Source of the DNA: Ailanthus altissimus
Lineage: Eukaryota; Streptophyta; Magnoliopsida; Sapindales; Simaroubaceae
Length of the DNA: 64,000 nucleotides
Direction: 5' to 3'
Assembly: GCA_946807835.1 (NCBI GenBank)
Contig: OX327695.1
Location: forward strand, 24,782,501 to 24,846,500
Shown piece by piece: positions 11,208 to 23,500 of this stretch. The notes beneath the pieces were generated by a model, which saw only the letters and a list, made by a program, of their open reading frames with translations, was not told the DNA's origin and searched no databases. How positions within the stretch are numbered: position 1 is the stretch's first letter; each line of letters begins with the position of its first letter. Both the position numbers and the translations under genes were made by a program.

Positions 11208-13869
11208 TGTTACACCTCAGACCCAAAAGATCTGACACACGACATAACTTACATTCATTCAGTTTTTCAAAATTATACAATTGAATTATGACTAGGGCAA
11301 TTAGTAAACTGGAGATACGCAGAGTTTTCTTAGAGATTAACACTCTATTACATCACCAGTAGCAACTTTGTTACCGAAAGTCCAGAATATATTCATTGCA
11401 AATTCTTACTTAAAATCAACCCATAACCATACTAAATAAAATATTACATAAATATTTATTCAATAGGGACAAATAAAATATCTTAAATCACGTGTCCTCA
11501 AATGAAACACTCAGTAACCTAGCAACTTAGGGAACCCAAGGAACAGCAGAAGCCTTGCCAAATCTGCTAAGAACACATGTACCATATTTACCTGAAATCA
11601 CCATAAACTATAATGAGTATAAAACTCAGTAAGTATACTAGTTTTTCGTATATCAAATACAAATACAAATATATATATGTACACAATGCATATGTATGAT
11701 ATGTTGTGATAAATCAAAATCATAATCTTATCAAATCAAATGTCATGTAAGCGCTTACACATTCTTTCAAAACATATAATAAGAATATCATCACTCAACT
11801 ACTACTTAGTAGGACTTACATATCACATATCACATAATAAGCCAAATGTCACTCATAGGTGACATACCATATGAGAGGAATAGTACAAATGAGGTTTTAA
11901 ATTACACATATATAATGCTCATGCCCGAAGGTAAAAGCCAAACCCTCACCCTGATCATCAGTGAGTCATCTCACATGCACTAATATGCCACCATACGAAT
12001 GTGATAACTCACTCTTCCTTTAGGTACCAATAGGATCCTCCATACATACGGAACACATAACATATACCAATCCCGAAGGAAAGGCCACACATAAAGGCTC
12101 TACAAATTACATAAAATTTCTACTAAGTTAACAGTGAGTTCAAGCATTCTCAAAACACAAAATGTTTCTCATGGACATATTACACTTCAAAAGCTCTCTT
12201 TGTTAAACACATTTCACTTTGAAAACTCACTTTCAAAAACACATATATGTCATGTATGTCCATGCTCACATTCATAAACACATGTCTTCACATTTTATAT
12301 CAAAATATACTTTGACATAACATAAACATATTTCTAACCACATTTACAAAATCATACATACTAATTACTATATTTATTATGATTTTAATAAAAAGTCTAG
12401 TATACTTATCTCTTAGCACTTTCAGCTACAATGCTTAAATCTCTTTAACCTATCAGTGGAGATTAATCTTTTTATAAGCCTCACAATTCACACCAAATAC
12501 TTTAAATAGCTTACAAAATTATACATATTGCACTTATCACATCAAATTGGTCTAATTACTTGGTTTCTGAAAACCTGTCATTCTGACCACTTACACTTAA
12601 CAAAATTTTCTTATACATCAAATGATGTCTAATTACTTCAAAATCAGAATATATCATTCTTGACTCATATATCCTTCTTATGTATGAATATTATATCATA
12701 ATTCCTACACAATCTATTCCATAAACACCATCAAATCTAAATTATTATCCTATATGATCAAGATATTTACTGAACAGTATTCAATCTCCCAATTTTATAA
12801 AATCATATAATAACTCAAAAATTATAAAACTATCACAGAATTACTCTTGACACATATCTCAATCCATAATAAATATTTGACTTTAAAATCACTGCCAAAA
12901 GTATTTTAAAACTATTTTATTCCATAGCTTTAAAAATCTGTTAATCAAATACTGCAATGAGCTGACACTTTTTAGAAAATCATAACAATTTAACCATATT
13001 GATCTAAATTCCCAATTCTGCATATCATATTAGAAATATAAAATTATCATATTTCATAAATTCGTAATTTTTAAAGATTATTAAACAGACTAAAAATTGT
13101 TTGTCACTGTATCATACTATTAACACAGGAAATTTTTAGAATTTCAGGGTCATTTTAGTAAATTCACTACAAATTCAATTTCTAAAATTTTCAATTGATT
13201 TAAAGTTTTAAATGATTTTAAACATGTCTAATTTTATATACTCAAAATCTAAAACCAAAATAGAAGCACAACAATTTATTAAATTCCTAGATCAAGAGCC
13301 TATCAAGTAGAAATTCTACAATTCATCATGATTTATTAAGCTATCTACATAGATCATCATCAATTCTCACAATATCGTACGAAATACACATCAAATCCTT
13401 AATTGTATATATTTTCAGAAATCAAAACTTAACGGAATTAACTAATTTAACACCAAAAAACTAAGAAAAGATTATAATATACCTCTTAAAACTTAAATTC
13501 CAACTTTCTTCTTCTTTTTCTTCTTCTTCTTCTCTTTCTCTCCCATTTCTTTCTCTCTTTTCTCATTCTAAAAGAGGTAACTCGACCAAAATAAGTGAAT
13601 TAGGATTTCAAAAGTGTATTTTTATACTAAGAGGCTGATGTTTAGTATTTACAAATTTGCCCTCAAAACTTTCAAAGTATTATAATTTGGTCCCTAAAAT
13701 AAATCTAAAGTCTTGCAAATAATCATAATACTAATAGTATGACCTTAATTTATATAAACAATATCAATAACAATACATAAATTATGTATCATCCACAAAC
13801 AAATAAAATATGAATATTATACATATATATTTATTTATTCTTTTCTGTGTTGGATAAATGGTTACTACA
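11208..13869 (+). mobile_element. Solo LTR (2,662 bp), long-LTR family X
   Basis: The sequence begins TGTTACACCTCAGACCC and ends GGTTACTACA. Flanking 5-mers GTGAG (11203-11207) and GTGGG (13870-13874) are a one-mismatch target duplication. The element is homologous, in opposite orientation, to 49794-52645. Orientation was set by assuming that the TGTCAC/TGTTAC end is the 5' end, as is common in plant gypsy LTRs. A pyrimidine-rich CTT tract lies at about 13500-13560. No coding region was found. It splits the chromovirus pol remnant. Confidence 0.85.
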
Positions 13870-14177
13870 GTGGGGACGAGAGGCCAAGGTTTATTGCCAA
13901 GAGAGTTGGCAATATCTTGTATAAGGTGGGGTTACCTTCGAGACAACGGCAGTTGCTACATCAAGTGCATTTTGCAAGGTGTTTGAAGCAGTACCGTAGA
14001 GGTATAGGAGGTGCAGAATTTGAGCCACACAATCGGGAACCTTTGGGGATTTCCACACACCATGACAAAGGTGAGAAACTCAAAACGAGCCTTGAGTACT
14101 TTGTTGAGTGGAAAGGGTTGCCTGATGGGAGAGCACGCTCAAAATACAAAAGCGCACAGCCAGAGTTTGAAGAATAG
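13870..14177 (+). pseudogene. Chromovirus pol C-terminus with chromodomain-like end
   Basis: After the solo LTR the pol frame resumes with a segment holding AKRVGNISYKVGLP and then EYFVEWKGLPDGRARSKY. The latter resembles the degenerate chromodomain (YLVKWKGLP...) that ends plant chromovirus integrases and guides insertion to chromatin. The frame ends at the TAG at 14175. A polypurine tract (GGTAGGGGAGAA, about 14225-14236) follows, immediately before where the 3' LTR should begin. Confidence 0.8.
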
Positions 14178-14237
14178 GGTGCACAAGTTTCAGTGAAAAC
14201 GCGACGAGGGCATCGCGTGAATTTGGTAGGGGAGAAT

Positions 14238-16480
14238 TGTTAGGGTCGGTGCTTATGTGCCATCCCTGAATGTACATATGCTTGTGTATTTATACAAGTG
14301 TACATTCCTATTAAATCGCTAATACCTAATTATATGGTATTATACATGTAACGTTACAGACATTGTAGATCTGAAGGAGTTTGGATCAGATCTAAAGGTG
14401 TTTAGATAATGGCCATAGTCAGTCATGCTGAAACATATAATTGCTAAATATTAGCACAGTTAAGTGTTATATCATTATAATACTCAGCAGATCCAAGAGT
14501 TAAAGCCTTATCTGTAATGGGACATAGACCTGAGAATATACTAGTAACTGCATAGTTACAAGAGTTGCAATCGGGTACCAGAAAATACAAGTTACGCAAG
14601 TATGTTTTCGAATAATTGTCTCTAATCTATTTCTGCTGATGCAGGTCTGTCGGTGGATACCTTTATATATAGATCATCATATGTCGTACCTATCGGGTAT
14701 AGATGGGACATAGACCTGAGAATATACTAGTAACTGCATAGTTACAAGAGTTGCAATCGGGTACCAGAAAATACAAGTTACGCAAGTATGTTTTCGAATA
14801 ATTGTCTCTAATCTATTTCTGCTGATGCAGGTCTGTCGGTGGATACCTTTATATATAGATCATCATATGTCGTACCTATCGGGTATAGATGGTCATTCTT
14901 GACTGACTGTGAGCTTGGAGCTCGTATTGACATATGGGTATCCAGTTAGGACTGGATATGGGACAGACTCACGAGGGCCTCCAATAGACATCCTATATAA
15001 GCCGTCAACGGAGGATCCTCTCGAGTTGAGTAGTATACGTGGTCCTTTGACCTGAGTGCCACAGTGGGCTTGTAAGTGATCCACCATACTTTAGTTCCAC
15101 GCATGTCACAGACCTTTCATGGTGTGACCGCTGGGTGTCGCTAGGTATGGTCCGATGCTTATAGAGTCCAGTGCGTACAGATACAGGATTCGTTAGCTCT
15201 TATAGGGAGTTCGATATCCAGATGCTTCGAGATTGTATCTCAGAAAATCTTGTGGCCACAAGTATCAATCCTGAAAAAGAGTTCCATCAGGGTAAAACAA
15301 TATGGCAAATGAGTTTGCGTATATTGTTCAATGAGATAAAGGTCTGGAGATAAGATATAGATGAGCACAAAGGGATTTGACGGTGATAATCTATATCTTC
15401 GCACATCCAGGATATCATGACAAAAGGACTATACGTATGCGTTGTAACCTTAACTTATATGGTTCAACGCGCTAATTTGTATATTCGTGACTTGTGCGTG
15501 GGGCATTGCTCACGGACTCATGGAATAGTTTCATTTGACGAATCGGGCGTAGGACCTAAGGAGTCCCGCGATATGGAGTGTACTTGTTGTGCACTAGACA
15601 GCGTGTCAGATTAAATTGTTTAATCTAGCAATATTCAGCACTTCCATGGGAATGCGTGTGTGTCTGTATTTAAGTGCTAAATACAATAATTAGTTAATAA
15701 TTGTTATTTACTAATTGTATTATAACACGTAGCGTATTGTGGACCCTCAATTGAGTTTATCCAAATGTAAAATTTGGTGGAACCCACTAGGGGGTGAACT
15801 TGATAACTATTCACGAAGGGCAAAATAGTCATTTTTTAGTTTGATTATTTAATAGTTAAATAATCAAAATATCTTTTTATATATTATATATTATTATTAT
15901 TTATATTATATAATATAATTAATATATATATATATATAAAGAAAAAAAAGAAAGAGAAGCAAGAGAAGATTTGGCCGAATTCGGCTGAGAGAGGAAGAGA
16001 GAAATAGAGAAGAAAGAAAAGAGAAAGAAGAGAAAAGAAAGAAAGAAGAATAAATCAAAAAAAAGATGAGAGGAAAAATAAAATTGTTTCATTTTCCTCT
16101 ATGCTTCCAATTGGAGCAATTATGAATTGTTTTAAATTTCTATTTCTTATCCTTTTGGAGAAAATGATGTAAATTCACTCCCGACTATTTTGAGAATTAA
16201 GAGTTAATCCTAGGCTGAATATGGAGCTGCTGTTATAGCTCACCAAGCCCACTGAGTTGGTGACTAGAACTGCACGCGAGTTGATCTCTATGCGAACTCT
16301 AGAAAAAATACGTGTATAACTTTACACGTTTGGTGAGTTCTCTAACTTTTCTAATATATTAATGTGATTAACATATTTATTTATTGTATTTATTGTAAAA
16401 TTTATATTTTCTCTGCGTTAGACAATAGACACAATTGCACATGCATACATCCACGTGCCTAAGATCTGACTGTGTCAACA
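14238..16480 (+). mobile_element. Solo LTR (2,243 bp), family Y
   Basis: The sequence begins TGTTAGGGTCGGTGC and ends GACTGTGTCAACA. A perfect 5-bp target duplication AGAAT flanks it (14233-14237 and 16481-16485). It sits exactly at the junction of the chromovirus polypurine tract and 3' LTR. Removing it restores AGGGGAGAATGTCAC. It contains a 186-bp tandem duplication, a TA microsatellite near 15,920 and a purine-rich tract near 15,940-16,080. Orientation is arbitrary. Confidence 0.9.
14519..14892 (+). repeat. 186-bp perfect tandem duplication in solo LTR Y
   Basis: The block beginning GGGACATAGACCTGAGAATA and ending CCTATCGGGTATAGAT is present twice, with starts 186 bp apart (about 14519 and 14705). 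I saw no differences between the two copies. That points to a recent duplication, or to an assembly artefact. Confidence 0.9.
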
Positions 16481-16484
16481 AGAA

Positions 16485-17001
16485 TGTCACACCCCAAATA
16501 TTCTCAAACAATTACTCGAACATTTGATGCATGACAAGACCACCAATAGGGTATTTAGTCCATTGTGTGTTACATGGGTTAGAGCTTCTAGAAGGCTCGA
16601 TTGACTTGGGTTAAAATCACATGTGTGTGGTAGGTGAGAGAATATTTTATAGATGATATATTCTTTGAGATATTCTTATGGTAAGCAACATCTTTAATAT
16701 ATTTTTTTTTAATATTCTTCACTTTAAATGTGGATCATTGGATTAGAGTGAATTCTAATCGTCTATTGTATAAAATTTTAACTATAAATAGATAGAGCTC
16801 TTATTTGAGAGCTCATCTTCTAAATTGTAAAAATACTCTAAATTTATAATTTTATAATTTTATAATTTCTCTTTAATAATAATATATAAGAGTATTCTTT
16901 CAAATATTTAATATATATTTTTTAATTAATTGAATTTTGTAAATTACGGTAACACTTAAAGTGTTCCAAACCGCACAAGTTCTAAAAATTAGTACGTGAC
17001 A
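16485..17001 (+). repeat. Chromovirus 3' LTR (517 bp)
   Basis: It starts TGTCACACCCCAAATATTC and ends TAGTACGTGACA. It pairs with 8646-9176 but is more AT-rich. The first base overlaps the AGAAT target duplication of the inserted solo LTR. Confidence 0.87.
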
Positions 17002-17089
17002 ATTGCCATCCCTATATTATTTATCCATTGCACAATTCCCAAAATAGTTTTAAAAGAGAGAAAGAGCATCTAATAAAAGAAGTGACAAA

Positions 17090-17215
17090 GAGCATGGGCT
17101 GAGCCCCCCAAGGTCTCATATCCTCACCTGGGTTCGACCCCTCCTCCCCCCAGATGGTGCGGAAATATTAAAAATTATTGTAATCCCCCATTCAAAAAAA
17201 AATAAATAAATAAAT
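17090..17215 (+). mobile_element. tRNA-derived SINE (126 bp)
   Basis: The head reads GAGCATGGGCTGAGCC and an internal B box GGTTCGACCCC matches the Pol III consensus GGTTCGANNCC. The tail is poly-A followed by AAAT repeats. A perfect 15-bp target duplication AAAAGAAGTGACAAA occurs at 17075-17089 and 17216-17230. The homologous spacer upstream of copy 3 (28,730-28,750) has only one version of this site and no insert. It therefore inserted after the spacer was duplicated. Confidence 0.9.
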
Positions 17216-18848
17216 AAAAGAAGTGACAAACCGGGTAGGCCAGAAAAGGATTACCATCGTTAGTGTGATTAGATCAGCATCGTTGAAAAAAGTTGATGAG
17301 AGAACGTGGCTTTGTGCTTAAGTGGTTGCCCATTTGAATAAAGAGCCCTCTTAAGTCTTATCTTACAATCTTATATGCCCCAAGTTGCTTTTGTTTTCTA
17401 GTTTTAGCTCTAGCTCTACCTTTTTCATTGTTGAAAACTTTTTTCCTTTTACATTGAATTATCATTTTTTAGTCTTTTCATGTCTTGTTGGTTGCTAATG
17501 GACAAATTTGATTTTGGTTTAGTTAACAATTAAGAAATTTGTATGTTATGTGAAAACTTTGAGGGGTAAAATTATATACTTTTATAAAATCGTGTTAATT
17601 ATTAAAATTTTAATTCTTTTTTCATATTTTTTTTTAAAAAAAATTTGAGCTAAAAGCCTCAAATTAATTTGAATAGGTCAATTATCAAATTAATATCTAA
17701 ATAGAATGATTACCACTTAGCACATGGCATTTGGTGATTTAATAGTATAATTAAGTATGCACTTACTTAAATGGTTCAATAATAAAAAATTTGTAACATA
17801 TTTTTTTATTAAAGTAAATTTTAAATTTGATTCCTCTCTTCACAAATCACACACACACATATATATATATAATTAAATACACTATTAGACTTCCACAATT
17901 TTTATAACATCATTATGACATATATTTATTTTAATGTATAAATAAAATAATTTATTATATATAAAATCTAACGTGTTTTTATAACACATCATAAATAATT
18001 TGTTATATATAAATATCTAACGTGATTTTATAACACATCATAAATAGTATTCAAATTTTATCTTAATTAAACAGAGCCACAAAATTTATATATATATATA
18101 TATATATACACATATTTATATATTTGCATTGGTCTCATGATAATCCGAATTAAAATTTAACATATGAAACGTAGAAACCAATCAATTGTATCCACAGTGT
18201 ATCATTGTAATTGATACATAAACAACTCAAGCCCAACTTATCAAAATTTGGGTTGGTGAACCTAATTAGCAATATATATTTTTTCTCAATCATCACCCAC
18301 ATTATTAATATCAAAATACTGAAATAGTAATTTTTTATTTGAAAATATGACCTTAACTAATGACCAAGAAAAAACAAAAAACTCGTAACAAGAAGGCATT
18401 AAAAAAAAGGGGTGATGACATTACATGTGAAAAAGGAATAGATATGGTGGGCAGAGAGAGTTTTGTTTCTTCAGGAAAAAAGTGATTTTATCAATAAGAA
18501 TATTAACTAAAAGTTGTGTAGAAGGCAAAAAAGGTAGGAGATAAAAAGAGTGCTTCTACTATATTATTTTTGATAATTTACACAACAATACACTTTTTTG
18601 TTTTGTGTTTGATTATAAAGTTAAAGCGGAAAAACAGAACTCATGATTTGTTTAGCCAACCAATGTGATGTGGATCCTTCTAACATGGGGTGAAGCACAG
18701 TTCTAGATACTGAATCTGGATTTTCACTTTTCAGCTCAATCAGTGAATTATTTATGTTGACTCACACTCCACATCCAAATATTTATGAAACAAATAAGAA
18801 TAATTTCTGAAAGAAAAAACTTATGATTATATTATACATATATAATAT

Positions 18849-18858
18849 GCCACGTGGC
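18849..18858 (+). promoter_or_regulatory. G-box/ABRE-like GCCACGTGGC upstream of DAR1 copy 2
   Basis: The perfect palindrome GCCACGTGGC lies within a block conserved upstream of copy 3 (32711-32720), including the following AAGATCCCAT. CACGTG cores bind bHLH and bZIP factors, and ACGTGGC is the ABA-response core. It is about 550 bp before the presumed leader exons. Function is inferred only. Confidence 0.55.
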
Positions 18859-19390
18859 AAGATCCCATTTTGATTTGTGGGTCAGTAGTTGGTGCCAAAG
18901 ACAAGAAGTGACAGAGTATGTACAATAACTGCCTACTGTAAAATCCACAACTGTAATGGAGAATGAAGATGAAAGAAAAAGATGACTCTTCCTTCTTGTC
19001 AACTTTATTCAACCAGAAAGATTTAATGGGGTTTTTTGACGTTTTGTGAAAGTGTGGTAGAAAGTAAGTAAAAGGACCCGCGTAGCAAAAGCACACACAA
19101 CAACAACAAAAGAAAAATGTTAATGTTTTTACAATTCACCAAACAAACCAAATTGAACTCCTGATTCTCTCTTTTATCTTTGGAAAACTGTCTTTTAAAA
19201 TCCTTTTGGTTGTTTTAAGGAACGTAAAAAGAAAGAAAGATCATACAGAGACAGAGGATTTCAGGTTCCCGAAAAAGAAAAAAAATTTCCCACTGTTTTC
19301 ATTTTGATTCCCTTTTAGCCTGGATATGTACGACTCGCGTTGTCTTTAAATTCATTCGTTTTCTGTGTCTTTATCTGAAACTATTTTGCA

Positions 19391-20539
19391 GGATTCATGG
19401 CAGTTAATGAAGTGACTAAGAGAATCCTTTTGTACTCGTTCATTCTTGGTTGGTAAGGGGGACTATGCTTTCATGGGAATTGGATGCTGTATCTGATCGT
19501 CAATTCATTGGATTCTATTGGTTCTGCTACAGATTCTTGACTCTTTTCAAGTGAGTCACTCCTTTTTATCCACTTTAATTATAACTGTTACCTATCATTT
19601 TAAGAATTATTAGAGCTGGAAGTTTTTGTTTCTGTCTTTTGAGTATTGATTGAAGGGTGGTGGAGGGTGTTTGATAGAATTGTATGGAGTGTGATATGAT
19701 TGAGTTTCCAATCATTTTTAGGCCACTGACAGTCATGCTATATTGGAGTATCTGGGAATTGGGCATTTCTGGTAATATGTCAATATCTGGTTGGTCACTC
19801 GGGATTGCATACTGTCGGATTGCTCCTAATTCTTGATTTATGCAGGCAAAAAAGCTCTTTTTTTTTTTCGAAATTCAAGTAGACATTCAACAAGTTTGTC
19901 GATGCATTTGGTGGGGGAAAGCTTATTTATAGTATTTCCTCCAAGATGATCATTTGGCTATGTTTGATATTGCTTATATTTATCAATAAAGTTGATTGTT
20001 TCAGTTTTTAACTTTTTGCTTTGCATTTTCAATTGCCGGGCCCGTTTGATTGAATTAGGGCCTTCCAACCTGAAAATTGTTTGCCAAGTTGAAACATAAT
20101 GATCAATGATTAAGTTTGGAGGCATGGTATTGGAAGAGTTTGCCAATCTCACTTCTTGCAGTGTGCTTGTTCTTCATTCCCATATCGCATTCAAACGTCA
20201 ATTATTTACTATTTATTCTTCACGTATATGGTACCATTGCAGGATTTTGTTTTACTGTTTTCAGATAATGACACCTTATTTGTACCTTTTACAATTGTAC
20301 TGACTCTTAGCTCTGCATTCCCAGAATTCATCTCACCCAGATGTACATTCTCTTTTAAATATAATGTTTTTGTGAACTTAAGAAATATTCATGATTTTAT
20401 ATATAAATTTTCTTCAAGTTGTTAGTGATGCACCAATAAATGTTGGTGTTTCTATTTGCTGCAGAATTTGTTTTCGTGTCCTTAATTGAATGAATTGGTG
20501 GCAGGCAGAAGTTTTCCATCCTGCAAATAAATTTTCATC
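19391..20539 (+). other. 5' leader region of DAR1 copy 2 with a 19-codon uORF
   Basis: A likely leader exon begins after TTTTGCAG near 19391. It holds a small ORF (ATG 19397 to TAA 19454-19456, 19 codons) whose end overlaps a donor-like GGTAAGG. Another donor-like CAAGTGAGT is at about 19550. The last leader exon follows an acceptor at 20464 (TGCTGCAG) and runs 20465-20539 into the ATG. The layout is matched in copy 3 (33270-34440). Exact leader splicing cannot be settled without transcripts. Confidence 0.6.
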
Positions 20540-23500
20540 ATGGAATGGCCGACCAAAATACTGAAGGATTCCAGTCATAAAGGGCGATATCATGGGAGAT
20601 TTAGAGATGATAGAACTTGGGCAGAATCTCATTATTCAAATGTAATCCCTCTCTTTAATTTTTTTTTAATTATTATTCTTTTTTTTTCATTTGCAGTTTC
20701 TCCTTGTTTGTTCTCCTTCTGTAATTTATTACTTTAAGACTTTTCTTTGATTGTCCCTAGAACATGGGAAATTTATGCTTTAATTCTTTGAGGAACTGAT
20801 GAATGCTTCCAAGTCTAATATTTTTGATTCATTGCATCTGGCAATTTTGCTATCAAGTTTTGTGCTAACTCCAGGTTTATACCTGGGATGCAGGATGGTT
20901 CTTCAGGTTTTGACCGAGAAGAAATTGATTGTGCTATTGCACTCTCCCTTTCAGAAGTAGACCAGAAAGGGAATAAGGTGATTGGTAAGGTTGCCTAACT
21001 GTAAACACTCATCATGATTTTTCTGTAATTGTGATGTGAGAAGTTTTGGTGACTCCTTTTAATCATGACTCATGGCTCATTGTGTGACGTTCTTCAAGAT
21101 GAGATGTTAAAAGAATACAGAATTTCTAGAAATTAAATGCCGTTGGTACTGCTTCCAATTTGCATACTAATGATGATTGATTGCGATTTTGTTAAATCTT
21201 CAAATGTCATAAGATGATTTTCAGCTTCATTTGGTCTAATTTTGCTCCACAAGTAATGGGCGAGAGAATAAGTAATGCTTCTGTATTTGTTTTAGATTCC
21301 TGTGTCGTCTCAATTTAATTGACTCTACTACAAACTTGATCTTCTGAGTGCTCTTAAGTAATATCTGTTATAGCTTTAAATGAATTCCTCAATAACTACC
21401 TTTTCCTCTTCTATTTATTGAGTGTGAGAAAAGGAAGGGAAAAAAAAAATCTGCTTTTCAGACTAGTTATCATAGCGTAACTGTGGCATTATTGCCAATA
21501 AGCTTGTGGAGACACAAATGCACCTGATGGTTGTTCCTTGAAAATATTTTATAATTTGTCGCTAAAAGAAATATGCTGAAGTGACAGACAAGAAAGAATT
21601 TAACGCAGTTGACTTCTTAAACTTCAAAATGAATGGGGTACCTGTAAACTTCACTTTTTAGTGGATCATGTTTTGGGAGTGAAGTCCACAGAAGTGATGC
21701 ACTCTTCAAAAATTTGAGGATGAAATTCAATATCAGAAATTTGGAGTAGTAGATGTTTTAGTTCACAACTAGTCTCATTTTCTATTTTTCTACTTTGTAC
21801 ATTAGAAAATGAATCTTACTCGGAGGAAGATGCACAATGTATTAAATCTGACTCAAATGCAGATGAAGAGGATGACTATGAAAGATATGTTATAGCCCAA
21901 CTAGAGGAAGAAGAACGACAAGCTAGAGCTCAAGAAGAGAAAGATGAACTACGAGCTAGAGCTCAACAAGAGGAAGATGAACGACGAGTTAGAGCTCAAC
22001 GAGAGGAAGATGAACGACGAGCTAAAGCTCAATTAGAGGAAGATGAACAACTTGCTAAGGCTATTCAGGAAAGTTTGAGTGTGCAGTCTCCTCCTCGATA
22101 TGATAATTCAAATATATTTCAACCTTTTTTGTTTTTCAATCCATCTGGCAACAGGTAAATGTCATTGCGTTCAATATGTGTTTCAGTAATCTAACTACTG
22201 CTATATGCCAATTGTAAAATATACTTCCAAGGGGACAAGCATCTATTGTATTTCAAAGTTGCATCCTTTCTGAAGGAATAGTGAGTTAGGGCTAGGCTAG
22301 CGCAGCACTGTATTTGATGTGACAAAACCTGTGCAAGGCATAGGTGCTATTTAATTGACTCTATTTTTATATCTTCTTAACTTTGCTAGATAGTAGTTAC
22401 CTGACCCCAAGTATGAATTCTTTTCTTTCGATAATATTCTACATTTTGATCTACTCAGTAGCCTTAACCATTTAAATAGGAAGGGATGAATAATTTAATT
22501 GGACTAGTTTTAATTAATCTTTCAGTATCAAGCATTCGGAACTGATGCTGAATCAGACCTTAAAGCTAGCATATTCTTTATTAATGTTAAATAATATTCC
22601 AAGCCACCGTCAGATCAAAGCTAAAATGTTGGAACTTCAGAACTTTGTGTCTTTTTGAAGTTGGAATTGCAGTTCAAAGAGTCCAACTTCTCTTCTTAGT
22701 TCTTTGACTTTTCTGCAAAGTGACGGGAAGGAAGTTTATAAATTAAAGTCAATTTGATTGATTTTGATTTTATCATGCTTGGTAGTTTAGAAATGAGGGA
22801 ATTGATGAGGATTGATGCAATTGGACATCAATATTGGGAATATGTCAGTTCATTGTAGCCTATTCCTTGGTTGAGCTTTATATTAATAGCAACCAAAAAA
22901 CAAAAAGATGAAGATGTCCTCTTATTTGGAATATTCACTATTTAACTCTATATCATCTTGGATGCTTGGTTGGATTGCATTGAAGAAATGGACGTAATAA
23001 CATTCGGTAAAGTGAGCATATGATAAGTCGAAACACTTAATATGGCACAGTTCCAGCTTCTCTTTCAACCAAGGAAAGAGGATTTTCAAACTTGCATGCA
23101 TACCTATGCACATATGATTGTGATAAAAGATACTCCGCCTCTTACAGTTCATCTAATTTTGTATTTACTATGCAGATATCGTACAAATCCTGACCTGATC
23201 TGGTTGTTGAAATCATATTGCTCACAGGATCTGCACTGGTTGCAATACTGAGATTGGTCATGGACAGGGTGTGAGTCGGAAGGGTGCTGTTTGGCATCCT
23301 GAATGTTTCCGTTGCTGTGCTTGCAATCTACCAATTACAGATACTGAGGTCCAACTTTTATTCAAACTGAATGACATCTCAGTTTCATTTTAGTTATCAT
23401 GTGCTCGATTGATTTGCTACTTTTTGTTTTAATTTTTCAAGTAACGAGTGATTGCTGTAGATGGCCTAACTGTCGTATTTCCTTTATTTGATAGTTCTTG

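Larger units (their letters stand above)
8646..17001 (+). mobile_element. Defective chromovirus (Ty3/gypsy) with two nested solo LTRs
   Basis: The 5' LTR is 8646-9176 and the 3' LTR 16485-17001. Both start TGTCAC and end GTGACA, and they share most of their sequence. The primer-binding site follows the 5' LTR (GATATCAGAGCGG, about 9180-9192, initiator-Met-tRNA type). The flanks share ATTG (8642-8645 and 17002-17005), and the empty site reads CCCCATTGCTATCC at 28,660. The internal order is gag, CCHC knuckle, retropepsin, the start of reverse transcriptase, then a jump to post-integrase and chromodomain-like sequence. Most of RT, all of RNase H and the integrase core are missing. Foreign solo LTRs occupy 11208-13869 and 14238-16480. 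The element has in-frame stops and cannot act on its own. Confidence 0.88.
17002..19390. other. Upstream intergenic region of DAR1 copy 2
   Basis: No protein gene is recognised. The region aligns in blocks with the DNA upstream of copy 3 (28,660-33,260), so it belongs to the duplicated unit. It holds a SINE (17090-17215), dinucleotide tracts (CA/TA near 17,850 and TA near 18,085) and a conserved G-box at 18849-18858. The promoter and start of transcription of copy 2 probably lie in 18,850-19,260, but no TATA box could be picked with confidence. Confidence 0.65.

Noticed and set aside
14519..14892. CRISPR-like or satellite array
   Set aside because: There are only two 186-bp units in direct contact inside an LTR, with no spacers.
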